DNA from: Herbaspirillum sp. Sphag64
GTDB taxonomy: Bacteria > Pseudomonadota > Gammaproteobacteria > Burkholderiales > Burkholderiaceae_D
Assembly (NCBI RefSeq): GCF_014192645.1
Contig: NZ_JACHYE010000016.1
Location: 1-64,000 of the forward strand
Direction: 5' to 3'
Length of the DNA stretch: 64,000 nucleotides
In this document: positions 28,474-37,908 of the stretch, piece by piece
Layout: each line of letters starts with the position of its first letter
Position numbering within the stretch: the first letter of the stretch is position 1
Program-made: the position numbers and the translations under genes
The notes under the pieces: generated by a model
The model's input: only the letters and a program-made list of their open reading frames with translations
Databases searched by the model: none
Told to the model about the DNA's origin: nothing

Positions 28474-30360
28474 TCAGGACGGCAAAAAGCCAATCGACAG
28501 CCAAGGGATTGCAGCGACAATCAGCAGCGCAACCACCAGTGCCGCCAGATACCCCCAGACGCGCTTGAAAACCTGATCCGGAGATACCTTGCCAATCGCA
28601 CAGGCGGCATAAAAACCGACGCCGAATGGCGGTGCAAACAAGCCAATGCCCATGGCCAGAATCACGACCATCGCATAATGCACATCAGCGATACCCAGTG
28701 AACGCGCAACCGGGAACAGCAAGGGACCAAACAATACAATCGCTGGGATGCCTTCCAGGATGCTTCCCAGCACGATAAAAATAACAATCGTGATCAGCAG
28801 GAAGCCAAGACTGCCTCCCGGTACGCCCTGCATCAACGCTACCAGCCGTGCTGAAAAGCCGGATTGTGTCAATGCCCAGGCCATAGACGTGGCCAGGCCG
28901 ATGATCAGCAGAATCGCCCCTGACAAGGCTGCCGCTTCTACCAGCATCGGATACAGCCGCCTGAAGTCGAGGTGTTTCAGGAAGACGTGCATGATGAGCC
29001 CGACGATGACGGTGTAGGCCACTCCAATAGTTGCAACTTCGGTCGCGGTGGCAACGCCTTCTATGACGGCAACCCGGATCAATATCGGCAACGCCAGTGC
29101 TGGCAACGCGAATAATAAAGTTTTACCAACCACTTTCATGGATGCCCGCGCAACAGTGGGCTTTGGCGCACGCCTTGCCTGATACCAGCAGACCGCTGCG
29201 ATAGCGATGGTCGCAATCACGGCCGGCATCAAGCCGCCAATGAACAGTGCAGTGATCGAGACACTGCACACTGCGCCAATGGTAATAAGGACCAGACTGG
29301 GAGGAATGGTTTCGGTCATCGCACCGGAAGATGAGAGCAGCGCGACCAGATCTTCTGGTCGTGAACCACGCTTTTTCATCTCGGGAAATAAAGCTGGTGC
29401 AATCGCGGCCATATCAGCAGCCTTTGAGCCAGAGATACCGGAGACGAGGAACATTGCCCCCAGCAATACGTATTGCAGACCACCGCGCACATGCCCGACC
29501 AGCGCTGCCATGAAGTCAATCAGGGTCCGTGCCAGACCGCTGATTTCCAGCAGTGAACCCAGCAGCACGAACAACGGTACCGACAGCAAAATCAGGCTGG
29601 ACATGCCCTCATCCATACGGCCAACAACAATCATCAACGGCGCGGAGGTGACCAGTGTGAGATACGCCATTGTGGCCGTGCCAAACGCAAAGGCAATCGG
29701 TATGCCACCTGCCACACAGAGGCCAATGATCAGGACGAAGAACACCAGCAGATTCGCATTGCCCATCGCGACCAGCGCAGGCTTGGCGAACCACAGTGCG
29801 GCGCCGATCAATGCCACGACCGCCAAGGCCGATAACACCTGACGTAGCGTGGAGCGCGCCGTCATTCTGGCGACTGCAGCCAGGAACATCAGTACGGCGC
29901 CAACCGGCAGGGCAGCCGCACGCAGTCCATCGGGGATTTCCAACGCCGGTGTGGTGATATCCATCTGCTCAGTGGCATGCTCCAAAGCCGGACCGATAAT
30001 CATTAGCACGAAAAGACAAACTACCAGCGCCGCTACCGTCTCCAGCCAGACACGCCATTTGTCGGAGAGCCGGTTCACAATCGCCGTCAGACGCATATGT
30101 TCACCACGGTCCAACGCCAATACCGCGCCCAACATTGACAGCCAGATGAACAATATCGAGGCCAGTTCATCCGACCAGATCAAGGGATCATGCAAGGCAT
30201 AACGACTGATGACGCCAGCCAGCAACACACCCGTTTCGATCACGACCAGCGACGCTGCCAGTGCAGCAACAACATGCATGACCGCGCGATTAAGTCCGAT
30301 CAGAAGGCGGGCCAGCGGATTGCTGGCCTTGACCGGTGAATAAGTCATTACCGCTTTCAT
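28474..30360 (-). CDS. TRAP transporter fused permease (DctQ-DctM)
   Basis: The 628-aa inner-membrane protein joins the small and large TRAP permease subunits. Residues 1-170 form the DctQ part (GVISRYALHDPLIWSDELASILFIWLSMLGAVLAL in part). From about 200 onward lies the DctM part with many helices, including FALGTATMAYL-like and GSILEGIPAIVLFGPLLFPVAR segments. It imports a carboxylate using a sodium or proton gradient with the downstream-named DctP. The start codon directly abuts the dctP stop (TGA/ATG), so the two are translationally coupled. Confidence 0.92.
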   Translation of the reverse strand: MKAVMTYSPVKASNPLARLLIGLNRAVMHVVAALAASLVVIETGVLLAGVISRYALHDPLIWSDELASILFIWLSMLGAVLALDRGEHMRLTAIVNRLSDKWRVWLETVAALVVCLFVLMIIGPALEHATEQMDITTPALEIPDGLRAAALPVGAVLMFLAAVARMTARSTLRQVLSALAVVALIGAALWFAKPALVAMGNANLLVFFVLIIGLCVAGGIPIAFAFGTATMAYLTLVTSAPLMIVVGRMDEGMSSLILLSVPLFVLLGSLLEISGLARTLIDFMAALVGHVRGGLQYVLLGAMFLVSGISGSKAADMAAIAPALFPEMKKRGSRPEDLVALLSSSGAMTETIPPSLVLITIGAVCSVSITALFIGGLMPAVIATIAIAAVCWYQARRAPKPTVARASMKVVGKTLLFALPALALPILIRVAVIEGVATATEVATIGVAYTVIVGLIMHVFLKHLDFRRLYPMLVEAAALSGAILLIIGLATSMAWALTQSGFSARLVALMQGVPGGSLGFLLITIVIFIVLGSILEGIPAIVLFGPLLFPVARSLGIADVHYAMVVILAMGIGLFAPPFGVGFYAACAIGKVSPDQVFKRVWGYLAALVVALLIVAAIPWLSIGFLPS

Positions 30361-31398
30361 TCAGGCCAGCTTCCCGGTGTATTTTTCCAGTATGGCCCAG
30401 GCGTCATCGCCGAATTTCTTGTGCCAGTCGGCGTAAAAGCCAGCGCTGCGCAGCTTGGCGCGGAACAATTCATTATCGGTATCGTTGAATTGCAGACCTT
30501 TGCTCTTCATCTCGGCGACCAGTGAGTCATTGAGTTGCTTGACGTCAATGCGCTGTTTGGTCGCAGCTTCATTGATGTTCCGGCTCACGATGTCCTGCAG
30601 ATCCTTGGGCAGACGCTCAAAAGACTTCTTGTTGCCAAGAATCCAGAAGCCATCCCACATGTGGTTAGTCATCGAGCAGAATTTCTGCACTTCATAGAGT
30701 TTGGCGGTGGAAATGACAACCAGTGGGTTTTCCTGCGCTTCGACGATCTTGGTTTGCAGTGCAGAATAGGTCTCGGCAAAATTAATACTGGCCGGGGCTG
30801 CATCGAAGGCGCGGAACATGGAGGTCCACAACGGACTTGGCGGCACCCGCAGCTTCATTCCCTTGAGGTCTTCAGGCTTGATGATGGCGCGCGTACTACT
30901 GGTGACCTGACGGTAGCCGTTATCCCAGATCTTGTCGAAGGCAAAGACCGAGGTCTTGTCCTGAATCTGCTTGCGCACATGAGCACCAAGGTCGCCGTCC
31001 ATCGCGGCCCAGACCTGGTTGTAATCCTTGAAAGCGAAACCAATGCCGCTGATCTGTGCAGCCGGAACCAGCGTCCCCAAAATCAATGGTGACAGGCTGA
31101 AGAAGTCGACCGCGCCCGAACGGACCTGACCCAGGGTATCGGTATCGTTACCGAGCTGGTTGTTGGGATAGAGCTGAAAGTCGATACGGCCCTTGGATTC
31201 GGCGGCAATTTTGGCGGCCATTTCCTTGGCGCGCACATTCATGGGATGCGTCAGCGGCAGGTTATTGGCGAATTTCAACGTGAATTCGGGGGCTGCCAGC
31301 GCTTCGCTGCTGAGCATACCTGTTGCTGCCGCCGCAGAGGCGACTGACACGGTTTTCAAGAAATGACGGCGTGAAATATTACCAGCTGGGTGTCCCAT
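30361..31398 (-). CDS. TRAP transporter substrate-binding protein DctP
   Basis: The 345-aa periplasmic binding protein starts at ATG 31398, with GGAG 8 nt upstream. It carries a twin-arginine signal (ISRRHFLKTVSVASAAAATG). The mature part contains TLKFANNLPLTHPMNVRAKEMAAKI and the family ligand region MKLRVPPSPLWTSMFRAFDAAPASINFAETYSALQ (in part), with the conserved arginine that binds the substrate carboxylate. The exact substrate, a C4-dicarboxylate, lactate or another organic acid, is not readable. It forms a unit with the fused permease. Confidence 0.92.
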   Translation of the reverse strand: MGHPAGNISRRHFLKTVSVASAAAATGMLSSEALAAPEFTLKFANNLPLTHPMNVRAKEMAAKIAAESKGRIDFQLYPNNQLGNDTDTLGQVRSGAVDFFSLSPLILGTLVPAAQISGIGFAFKDYNQVWAAMDGDLGAHVRKQIQDKTSVFAFDKIWDNGYRQVTSSTRAIIKPEDLKGMKLRVPPSPLWTSMFRAFDAAPASINFAETYSALQTKIVEAQENPLVVISTAKLYEVQKFCSMTNHMWDGFWILGNKKSFERLPKDLQDIVSRNINEAATKQRIDVKQLNDSLVAEMKSKGLQFNDTDNELFRAKLRSAGFYADWHKKFGDDAWAILEKYTGKLA

Positions 31399-31750
31399 CT
31401 GCTTGTCTCCAGAGTGTTGTTGTACTGTGAATATGACCAGTCTGACCATAAGCACAGCGTTGAACGCACATTCTGAGCGATAACCCAGCTGTCCGACAAG
31501 ATATCGCCAGCGCTCTTTGATGATTTATTTTCAATACAGCACAACCACGAGCCAAAAATGCCGAGATTCATGAAATTGACACAAGTCCAAAAACAGACCG
31601 CACAGACGCTGTCGCAGCTTACACACAGCCCAAGCGGAACACACTTTCCATACTGGCAACGGCGATATACTTGATGCACCAAAGCGAATTGATGCGCCAT
31701 CATTACGTTGTTGCACCAATCCAATCCATCTACGCTGCCGGAGAGATTGT
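31399..31750. other. Divergent intergenic region between dctP and a binding-protein gene
   Basis: This region of 352 bp holds the promoters of both genes. Its only clear structure is a set of three 11-bp direct repeats at 31671-31718, annotated separately. The remainder shows no reading frame with a ribosome binding site and no strong hairpin. Confidence 0.6.
31671..31718 (+). promoter_or_regulatory. Three spaced direct repeats TTGxTGCxCCA
   Basis: TTGATGCACCA (31671-31681), TTGATGCGCCA (31689-31699) and TTGTTGCACCA (31708-31718) recur with start-to-start spacings of 18 and 19 bp. They end 32 bp before the binding-protein gene at 31751 and lie about 270 bp upstream of dctP. Regular spacing on the same strand suggests an activator or repressor array; the regulator is unknown. 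Confidence 0.5.
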
Positions 31751-32917
31751 ATGAATCGGGCCAGATGCTACCTGAAGGTGCTATCTCTCGCGCTTGCACT
31801 GGCCGCACCGTTATCCAAGGCTGAGGACAGCGTGGTGGTGCAGATAGGTTTCAGTGGCCCATTGAGTGGCATGTCGGAGGCCTACGGCCGAAGCTTGTTT
31901 CATGCAGCACAACTGGCGGTTGACCAGGCCAACAGTCCGGCAAATGCGCCACTCAATGTGATCGATGGCAAGAGCGTTCGGTTTGTGCTCGCCGCGCTGG
32001 ATGACAAACAAGATATGAACATGTCGATTCTGGTCGCCAAATATTTTGTGCAGTCTGGGGTGGTCGGTGTCATTGGCAACACCAATACAACCAATAGCCT
32101 GGCGACCTCGGCAATATTTGATGAAGCGCATCTCGCCCATATCTCACCAGCAAGCTCGGGTCGAAACTACACCCGCATGGGACATCGCAGTGCATTTCGC
32201 GTGGTTGGACACGACGAACAGGCAATTTACAGCCTGGTCCCCTATTTGCTCGGCGACATGCACGCCAAGAAAATCGCCATTATCAGCAACGAGACACTGT
32301 TTGGCATGGGCATCAGTGGCAAGTTTGAGAAGGCGCTGCAGGACTTCCAGAAGCCGGCATTCATGCGGGAAAACATCAGCGGGCGCACCTATGATTTCAA
32401 TGCAGTACTAGATCATATTCAGGAAGCTGGCGTCGATTATCTCTTCTTTGGCGGCAACGCGGAGCAAGCTGCCATGCTCGCACGCAGTATGCAACGCAAA
32501 GGCGTCACTGCCCGTTTGATCAGTGCCATGGCTGGTACGGCGGGGGACAATTTTCTCAAGGTTGCCGGCACTGCCAGCGAAGGCGTCATTGCGCTGGAAT
32601 ACGGCGTGCCACCTGACAAAATGACAGGCTGGAAAAAATTTTACAGCAGCTTCAATACGGCCTATGCGGACGGCATCAACCCATTTACCGTCTGTAGTTA
32701 CGATGCGACCAACTTGCTTATTGAGGCCGTTCGGGAAGCCAACTCAACAGACCGTAAAAAGATCGTCGAACAGTTGCACAACATCAAATACAAGGGCGTC
32801 AGCGGGAATATCAGCTTTGATGAAACGGGCGACCTGTTGTCGCCCACGTTTACTGTTTATCAGGTCAGCAATCTGAAGTGGCAGCCAATCAAGGTGCTGC
32901 AAACCAGCAAACATTAG
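31751..32917 (+). CDS. Branched-chain amino-acid-type ABC substrate-binding protein (LivJ-like)
   Basis: The 388-aa periplasmic protein has a signal peptide (to about residue 24, LSKA) and a type-1 Peripla_BP_6 domain starting VVVQIGFSGPLSGMSEAYGRS. The motif VVGVIGNTNTTNSLATSAIFDEAHLAHISPASS (in part) and GVDYLFFGGNAEQAAMLARSMQRKG fit the family. No permease or ATPase genes are adjacent. It therefore either feeds a Liv transporter encoded elsewhere or acts as a sensor protein. Confidence 0.88.
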   Translation: MNRARCYLKVLSLALALAAPLSKAEDSVVVQIGFSGPLSGMSEAYGRSLFHAAQLAVDQANSPANAPLNVIDGKSVRFVLAALDDKQDMNMSILVAKYFVQSGVVGVIGNTNTTNSLATSAIFDEAHLAHISPASSGRNYTRMGHRSAFRVVGHDEQAIYSLVPYLLGDMHAKKIAIISNETLFGMGISGKFEKALQDFQKPAFMRENISGRTYDFNAVLDHIQEAGVDYLFFGGNAEQAAMLARSMQRKGVTARLISAMAGTAGDNFLKVAGTASEGVIALEYGVPPDKMTGWKKFYSSFNTAYADGINPFTVCSYDATNLLIEAVREANSTDRKKIVEQLHNIKYKGVSGNISFDETGDLLSPTFTVYQVSNLKWQPIKVLQTSKH

Positions 32918-32937
32918 TACCTATTCATGTCGGTTGC

Positions 32938-34176
32938 TCAGGTCTGCAAAGCGTCGTCGAGCAACTCGACCCAATGTCTGACCGGCGTATCGGTACCCGA
33001 TTGCAAATGCGTCAGACAGCCAATGTTGCCTGAGACAATCATCTCCGGCTCACTCTCCTGCAACTGCCGCAGCTTGTTGTCACGCAAGCGGTACGACAGT
33101 TCCGGCTGCAACACCGAGTAAGTACCTGCAGAGCCACAGCACAGATGGCTATCGGTACATAGTTTGACGTCAACGCCAGCGCTGGCAAGAATCTGCTCTA
33201 CCTTGCCACGAATTTTCTGTCCGTGTTGCAAAGTGCACGGCGGATGATAGGCAACCCGCTTCTTGACCTTGCCTTGCAGCTTTTGCTGCAGTTCGGCCTC
33301 GAAGTCCGGGAGTATTTCGCTGATATCGCGGGTGAGTGCAGAAATGGTCGCAGCCTTCTCCGCATAGGCCGTGTCGTGCTGCAACAGATGACCATATTCC
33401 TTGACGGTAGCGCCACAGCCGGAAGCATTCATGACGATCGCTTCAACCTTGAATCCGGCTGATCCATCGACATACGGCCACCAGGCATCAATGTTGCGCC
33501 GCATATCATCCCGACCACCATCATGATCATTGAGGTGATAGCGAATCGCACCGCAGCAGCCTGCCTTTGGCGGCGTGAGCAATTCCACGCCGAGTGCATC
33601 AAGCACGCGTGCGGTGGCACTGTTGATATTGGGCGACATGGCTGGCTGCACGCAACCCTCAAGTAGCAGCATCTTGCGCGCCTGCGTCGCAACGGGCCAC
33701 AGCCCGGCAGACTGCTTCAGCGGCACCTTGTTCTTGAGCTTTTGCGGCAGTAAGGGCCGTACCATCTGCCCCGCCCGCATTGCCGGGTTAAATAGCCACT
33801 TGTTGGGCAGGAGTGTCTTCAGTGTGGTGCGTACCATGCGTTGTGCCAATGGCCTTGGCACCTGATCTTCGACCACCTTACGACCGATATCGACGAGTCT
33901 GCTGTAATGCACACCCGATGGGCAGGTGGATTCGCAATTACGGCAAGTGAGGCAACGATCAAGATGGGACTGTGTTGCAGCGGTTGCTGGTTTTCCCTCA
34001 AGGACTTGCTTGATCAGATAAATACGTCCTCGCGGACCATCCAGTTCGTCGCCCAGCAGCTGGTAAGTAGGACAGGTAGCCGTACAAAAGCCGCAGTGCA
34101 CACAGGCACGCAGGATTGACTCGGCTTCTTTGCCTTCATTGGTGTCACGAATAAAATCGGCCAGATTGGTTTGCAT
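32938..34176 (-). CDS. glcF: Glycolate oxidase iron-sulfur subunit
   Basis: The 412-aa subunit of membrane-associated glycolate dehydrogenase has two [4Fe-4S] motifs: C25-x2-C28-x2-C31-x3-C35 and C75-x2-C78-x2-C81-x3-C85. Two CCG domains follow (GCCGAIRYHL and HLCCGSAGTYSVLQ). It passes electrons from GlcDE to the respiratory chain. It is last in glcD-glcE-glcF, 7 bp after glcE. Confidence 0.95.
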   Translation of the reverse strand: MQTNLADFIRDTNEGKEAESILRACVHCGFCTATCPTYQLLGDELDGPRGRIYLIKQVLEGKPATAATQSHLDRCLTCRNCESTCPSGVHYSRLVDIGRKVVEDQVPRPLAQRMVRTTLKTLLPNKWLFNPAMRAGQMVRPLLPQKLKNKVPLKQSAGLWPVATQARKMLLLEGCVQPAMSPNINSATARVLDALGVELLTPPKAGCCGAIRYHLNDHDGGRDDMRRNIDAWWPYVDGSAGFKVEAIVMNASGCGATVKEYGHLLQHDTAYAEKAATISALTRDISEILPDFEAELQQKLQGKVKKRVAYHPPCTLQHGQKIRGKVEQILASAGVDVKLCTDSHLCCGSAGTYSVLQPELSYRLRDNKLRQLQESEPEMIVSGNIGCLTHLQSGTDTPVRHWVELLDDALQT

Positions 34177-34183
34177 GATGTGC

Positions 34184-35254
34184 TCAGAAGTCCGGGTAGA
34201 GTCGGCCCGGATTAAAAATGCCGGAAGGATCGAAAGCAGCTTTCAGATTGTGGTGAATTTTCGCCAGAGCCGGTGCCAGTGGCTGGAATACACCAACACT
34301 TTTGTCGCCACCGCGATAGAGGCTGGCATGACCACCAGCTGCCTGCGCTACCGCACGAATGGTGTTGCAGTCAGCGGTTCCGCGATACCAGCGTTGTGCC
34401 CCACCCCATTCGATCAACTGCTGACCATCCAGCGCGACCGGTGGCGTCACCGAAGGCAATGACAAACGCCACAACGGCGTATCGGCATCGGCAGTCTGTG
34501 CAAAAAAAGCATGCTGTTGCTCGCGCAGGTCGCGCCAGAAATCGTCGCCATTGCTCAACTCACTACCGCCCAGCTTCTTTACCGCGGCATCGACCGCGGC
34601 TTGTGCCCCGGACAAGCGGATCGTCAGTACATTATTGACCCAGGCGCTAGCCGACAAAGGCAATGGCTGACCACCCCATTCATTGAGCAGACGGATGGCA
34701 TCGGCCTGCCCGGCTTCGAACACTCTGGTACTCGACGCAAATGGCACCGGCAGTATTTTCAAAGAGACCTGCAAGATCAAACCCAGCGTACCGAGCGATC
34801 CTGTCAGCAACCGCGAGACGTCGTAACCGGCGACATTCTTCATGACCTGACCACCGAAATGCAGTATCTGGCCCTGCGCATCCATCAGGTCAGCACCCAA
34901 TACGAAATCACGCGCTGCACCAAACCACTGACGCCCGGGACCGGACAAGCCAGTTGCGACCATACCGCCAACCGTCGCCGCTCCGCCAAAACGGGGAGGC
35001 TCGAAAGCCAGCATCTGGCCATTGGCAGCCAGTGCGGCGTCAATCTCCGCCAATGGCGTGCCGCAACGTGCGGTGATTACCAGTTCGGTCGGTTCATAGT
35101 CGACGATCCCACTGTAGACCAGCGTTTCCAGTACATCACCTTGTGCCGCCTGACCATACCATTGCTTGGTACCAGCTCCACGAATTTGCAGCGGGCGCGC
35201 TTGCTGACCGGCGGCGAGAATACGGTCCCGGAATGATTGCAGTGTCTGTTCCAT
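34184..35254 (-). CDS. glcE: Glycolate oxidase FAD-binding subunit
   Basis: The 356-aa subunit belongs to the FAD_binding_4 family (PCMH fold). RPLQIRGAGTKQWYG, EPPRFGGAATVGGMVATGLSGPGRQWFGAARD (in part) and GGQVMKNVAGYDVSRLLTGSLGTLGLILQ are GlcE signatures. ATG 35254 (MEQTLQSFRDRI) is chosen because it lies 7 bp after the glcD stop; the longer in-frame reading would run into glcD. Confidence 0.94.
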   Translation of the reverse strand: MEQTLQSFRDRILAAGQQARPLQIRGAGTKQWYGQAAQGDVLETLVYSGIVDYEPTELVITARCGTPLAEIDAALAANGQMLAFEPPRFGGAATVGGMVATGLSGPGRQWFGAARDFVLGADLMDAQGQILHFGGQVMKNVAGYDVSRLLTGSLGTLGLILQVSLKILPVPFASSTRVFEAGQADAIRLLNEWGGQPLPLSASAWVNNVLTIRLSGAQAAVDAAVKKLGGSELSNGDDFWRDLREQQHAFFAQTADADTPLWRLSLPSVTPPVALDGQQLIEWGGAQRWYRGTADCNTIRAVAQAAGGHASLYRGGDKSVGVFQPLAPALAKIHHNLKAAFDPSGIFNPGRLYPDF

Positions 35255-35261
35255 GTATTGA

Positions 35262-36749
35262 TTAAAACCTTGGTAAATCAGGGAATTTGATGGCACCGCG
35301 CTGCACGTGCATCTTGCCGTACTCGGCACAGCGGTGCAGGGTCGGAATCGCCTTGTCGGGATTGAGCAGAAAGGCCGTATCGAAGGCACGCTTGACCTTG
35401 AAGAAGGCGTCTCGCTCCTCTGGCGAAAACTGTACGCACATGGAGTTGATCTTTTCGATGCCTACCCCATGCTCACCGGTAATGGTGCCACCCACTTCCA
35501 CGCAGAGCTCAAGAATCTCGGCGCCAAACAACTCGGCGCGGTGAAATTCATCGGCCAGGTTGGCATCGAACAGAATCAACGGGTGCAGATTGCCGTCGCC
35601 GGCGTGGAACACGTTCGCACAGCGCAGGCCATATTTACTTTCCATCTCGGCAATCCCGAGCAATACCTGCGCCAGTTTCTTGCGCGGAATGGTGCCATCC
35701 ATGCAGTAGTAATCCGGCGAAATACGCCCCGCTGCCGGGAATGCATTCTTGCGTCCTGACCAGAAACGCAGACGCTCGGCCTCCGACTGCGAGACGGTGA
35801 TAGCAGTGGCTCCACTGGCATTGAGCACATCGCGCATGCGACCAATTTCTTCTTCCACCTCTTCGATCGTGCCATCCGACTCGCACAGCAGAATCGCAGC
35901 GGCATCGACGTCGTAACCCGCCTTCACAAATGGCTCAACCATGCGCGAACTGGTCTGATCCATCATTTCCAGCCCGGCAGGAATAATCCCCGCAGCGATC
36001 ACATTGGCAACGGCATTGCCACCTTTGACCACATCATCGAAGGACGCCATGATCACGCGCGCCTGCTGTGGTTTAGGAATCAGCTTGACGGTGACTTCAG
36101 TGACCACTCCCAGCATGCCTTCGGACCCAATGAATACCGACAGCAAGTCCAGCCCCGGGGCATCCAGTGCAGTACCGCCCAATTCGACGACATCGCCCTC
36201 GATGGTGACCATGCGCACACGCAGCACATTATGGACAGTCAACCCATATTTCAGGCAATGCACACCACCGGAGTTCTCTGCGACATTGCCGCCAATGCTG
36301 CAGGCGATCTGGGACGAGGGATCGGGTGCGTAATACAGACCATGCGGCGCGGCAGCCTCGGAAATGGCTAAATTGCGCACCCCGGGCTGAACCACTGCGG
36401 TACGGGAATATTTGTCGAGACTGACAATCCGGTTGAGTTTGGCCGTTGAAAGCACTACCCCATCCGCAATCGGCATGGCGCCGCCAGACAAACCCGTACC
36501 AGCGCCACGCGGAACAATCTGCACTTGTAGCGCCTGGCAGACCTTGAGAATCGCCACTACCTGTTGCTCATTCTCCGGCAGCACCACGACCATCGGTAGC
36601 TGGCGATAGGCAGCCAGACCATCACATTCGTAGGGCCGGGTGTCTTCGGTATCAAACAGGATGCAATGAGAAGGCACGACCGCAGCGAGCGCAGCGACGA
36701 CCTCGCGCTGACGTGCAGGTGCGAACAAAGGGGCTACTGGGGCATTCAT
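35262..36749 (-). CDS. glcD: Glycolate oxidase FAD-linked catalytic subunit
   Basis: The 495-aa flavoprotein oxidises glycolate to glyoxylate. It contains the FAD-binding segment IVPRGAGTGLSGGAMPIADGV, IGGNVAENSGGVHCLKYG, IGSEGMLGVVTEVTVKL and the C-terminal HAGDGNLHPL and GGTITGEHGVG motifs. GAGG lies 6 nt before ATG 36749. It is first in glcDEF, downstream of a LysR gene in the same orientation. Confidence 0.95.
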   Translation of the reverse strand: MNAPVAPLFAPARQREVVAALAAVVPSHCILFDTEDTRPYECDGLAAYRQLPMVVVLPENEQQVVAILKVCQALQVQIVPRGAGTGLSGGAMPIADGVVLSTAKLNRIVSLDKYSRTAVVQPGVRNLAISEAAAPHGLYYAPDPSSQIACSIGGNVAENSGGVHCLKYGLTVHNVLRVRMVTIEGDVVELGGTALDAPGLDLLSVFIGSEGMLGVVTEVTVKLIPKPQQARVIMASFDDVVKGGNAVANVIAAGIIPAGLEMMDQTSSRMVEPFVKAGYDVDAAAILLCESDGTIEEVEEEIGRMRDVLNASGATAITVSQSEAERLRFWSGRKNAFPAAGRISPDYYCMDGTIPRKKLAQVLLGIAEMESKYGLRCANVFHAGDGNLHPLILFDANLADEFHRAELFGAEILELCVEVGGTITGEHGVGIEKINSMCVQFSPEERDAFFKVKRAFDTAFLLNPDKAIPTLHRCAEYGKMHVQRGAIKFPDLPRF

Positions 36750-36908
36750 GCTAGACCTCGCTTGGGCTTTGGCTGGGTGGGTGCGACCGCACGTCGGTGC
36801 TGGCCGCTGTCTCCGCAATCTTTGCAGTGTAGCGAATTTCAACTCTTCAGGGCGAAAAGCATGGCAAAACCACACTGAAAAGAATTCACGCCCTTGATTG
36901 AATAATTT

Positions 36909-37823
36909 TCAGCGCTGCGCCACAACCTCGGCGTAGCTTTTATCAAATGTTTCATGCATCCAGTTGATAAACAGATCGACCTCGGGGCGCTCACGCACCT
37001 GCTGTTCAAAAACAACGTAGTAGGCATGCGGTGGAGTACGCAGGCGTATATCAAACAATTCGACAATCTCGCCCCGGGCCAGCAATTCTTCTGCAAAATG
37101 CTGGCGCGTGAGCCCAATGCCATAACCGTGACGTACCGCCTCCAGCAACAAACCCAGATCATCGACGCGCAGTCCTGTCGATGGCTCACTCCAGTCAGGC
37201 AGCCCGGCTGCTTCGAACCATGGCTGCCAGGGTTCGAGTGCGGAGCGCAGCAAATTGGCGTGCTGCAGGTCCTGAGGCTTCTTGAGTGCAGGAATGGTCT
37301 TCAGATAGGCCGGACTGGCAACCGCAAAGGCAGGTTCTTCGAACAGCTTTTCGGTAACGATATTGGGATAGTTACCGGCACCAAAGCGAATTTCCACATC
37401 ACTTTCAGACAGGCTCAAGTCATACAGAGGCACCGATAGATACATCTCCACAGTGATGTCGGGATAGCGCTCGGTAAATTCAGTAATCCTTGGCATCAGC
37501 AGGTGACGTGCAAAAGTCGGCGGCAGCATGACCTTGATTCTCGGCTGCACCGTCGCCTGACGATGTGGCATGGGAAAATCCATCAAGGTGCGCAAGGCTG
37601 CACGCACGACATCCAGATACCGGCGCCCAAACTCGGAGAGGACGATAGAACGTCCGTCGCGATAGAACAAGCGTTCACCAACAAATTCTTCGAGCAGTCG
37701 GATCCGGTGCGACAAGGCTGACGGCGTGATGCAAAGCTCTTCCGCAGCAACGGCGAAAGAATTGAGCCGCGCTGCGGCCTCAAAGGCCGACAAGGCATGT
37801 ACCGGAGGAAGGCGTGTGGCCAT
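36909..37823 (-). CDS. LysR-family transcriptional regulator (GcvA-like)
   Basis: The 304-aa protein has an N-terminal HTH (HALSAFEAAARLNSFAVAAEELCITPSALSHRIRLLEE in part) of the GcvA/AmpR type and a LysR effector domain. It lies between the D-lactate-dehydrogenase-type gene upstream and glcDEF downstream, all on the minus strand. Control of one or both is a reasonable inference. I start it at ATG 37823; no strong ribosome binding site is visible. Confidence 0.88.
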   Translation of the reverse strand: MATRLPPVHALSAFEAAARLNSFAVAAEELCITPSALSHRIRLLEEFVGERLFYRDGRSIVLSEFGRRYLDVVRAALRTLMDFPMPHRQATVQPRIKVMLPPTFARHLLMPRITEFTERYPDITVEMYLSVPLYDLSLSESDVEIRFGAGNYPNIVTEKLFEEPAFAVASPAYLKTIPALKKPQDLQHANLLRSALEPWQPWFEAAGLPDWSEPSTGLRVDDLGLLLEAVRHGYGIGLTRQHFAEELLARGEIVELFDIRLRTPPHAYYVVFEQQVRERPEVDLFINWMHETFDKSYAEVVAQR

Positions 37824-37908
37824 AATTAAATCGTTACCGTTACGGTTATTGTTTTGCTGTTGTTTTACTGTTATTGGCACATTACCTGGTGAGCGCAGTC
37901 ACCACAGC

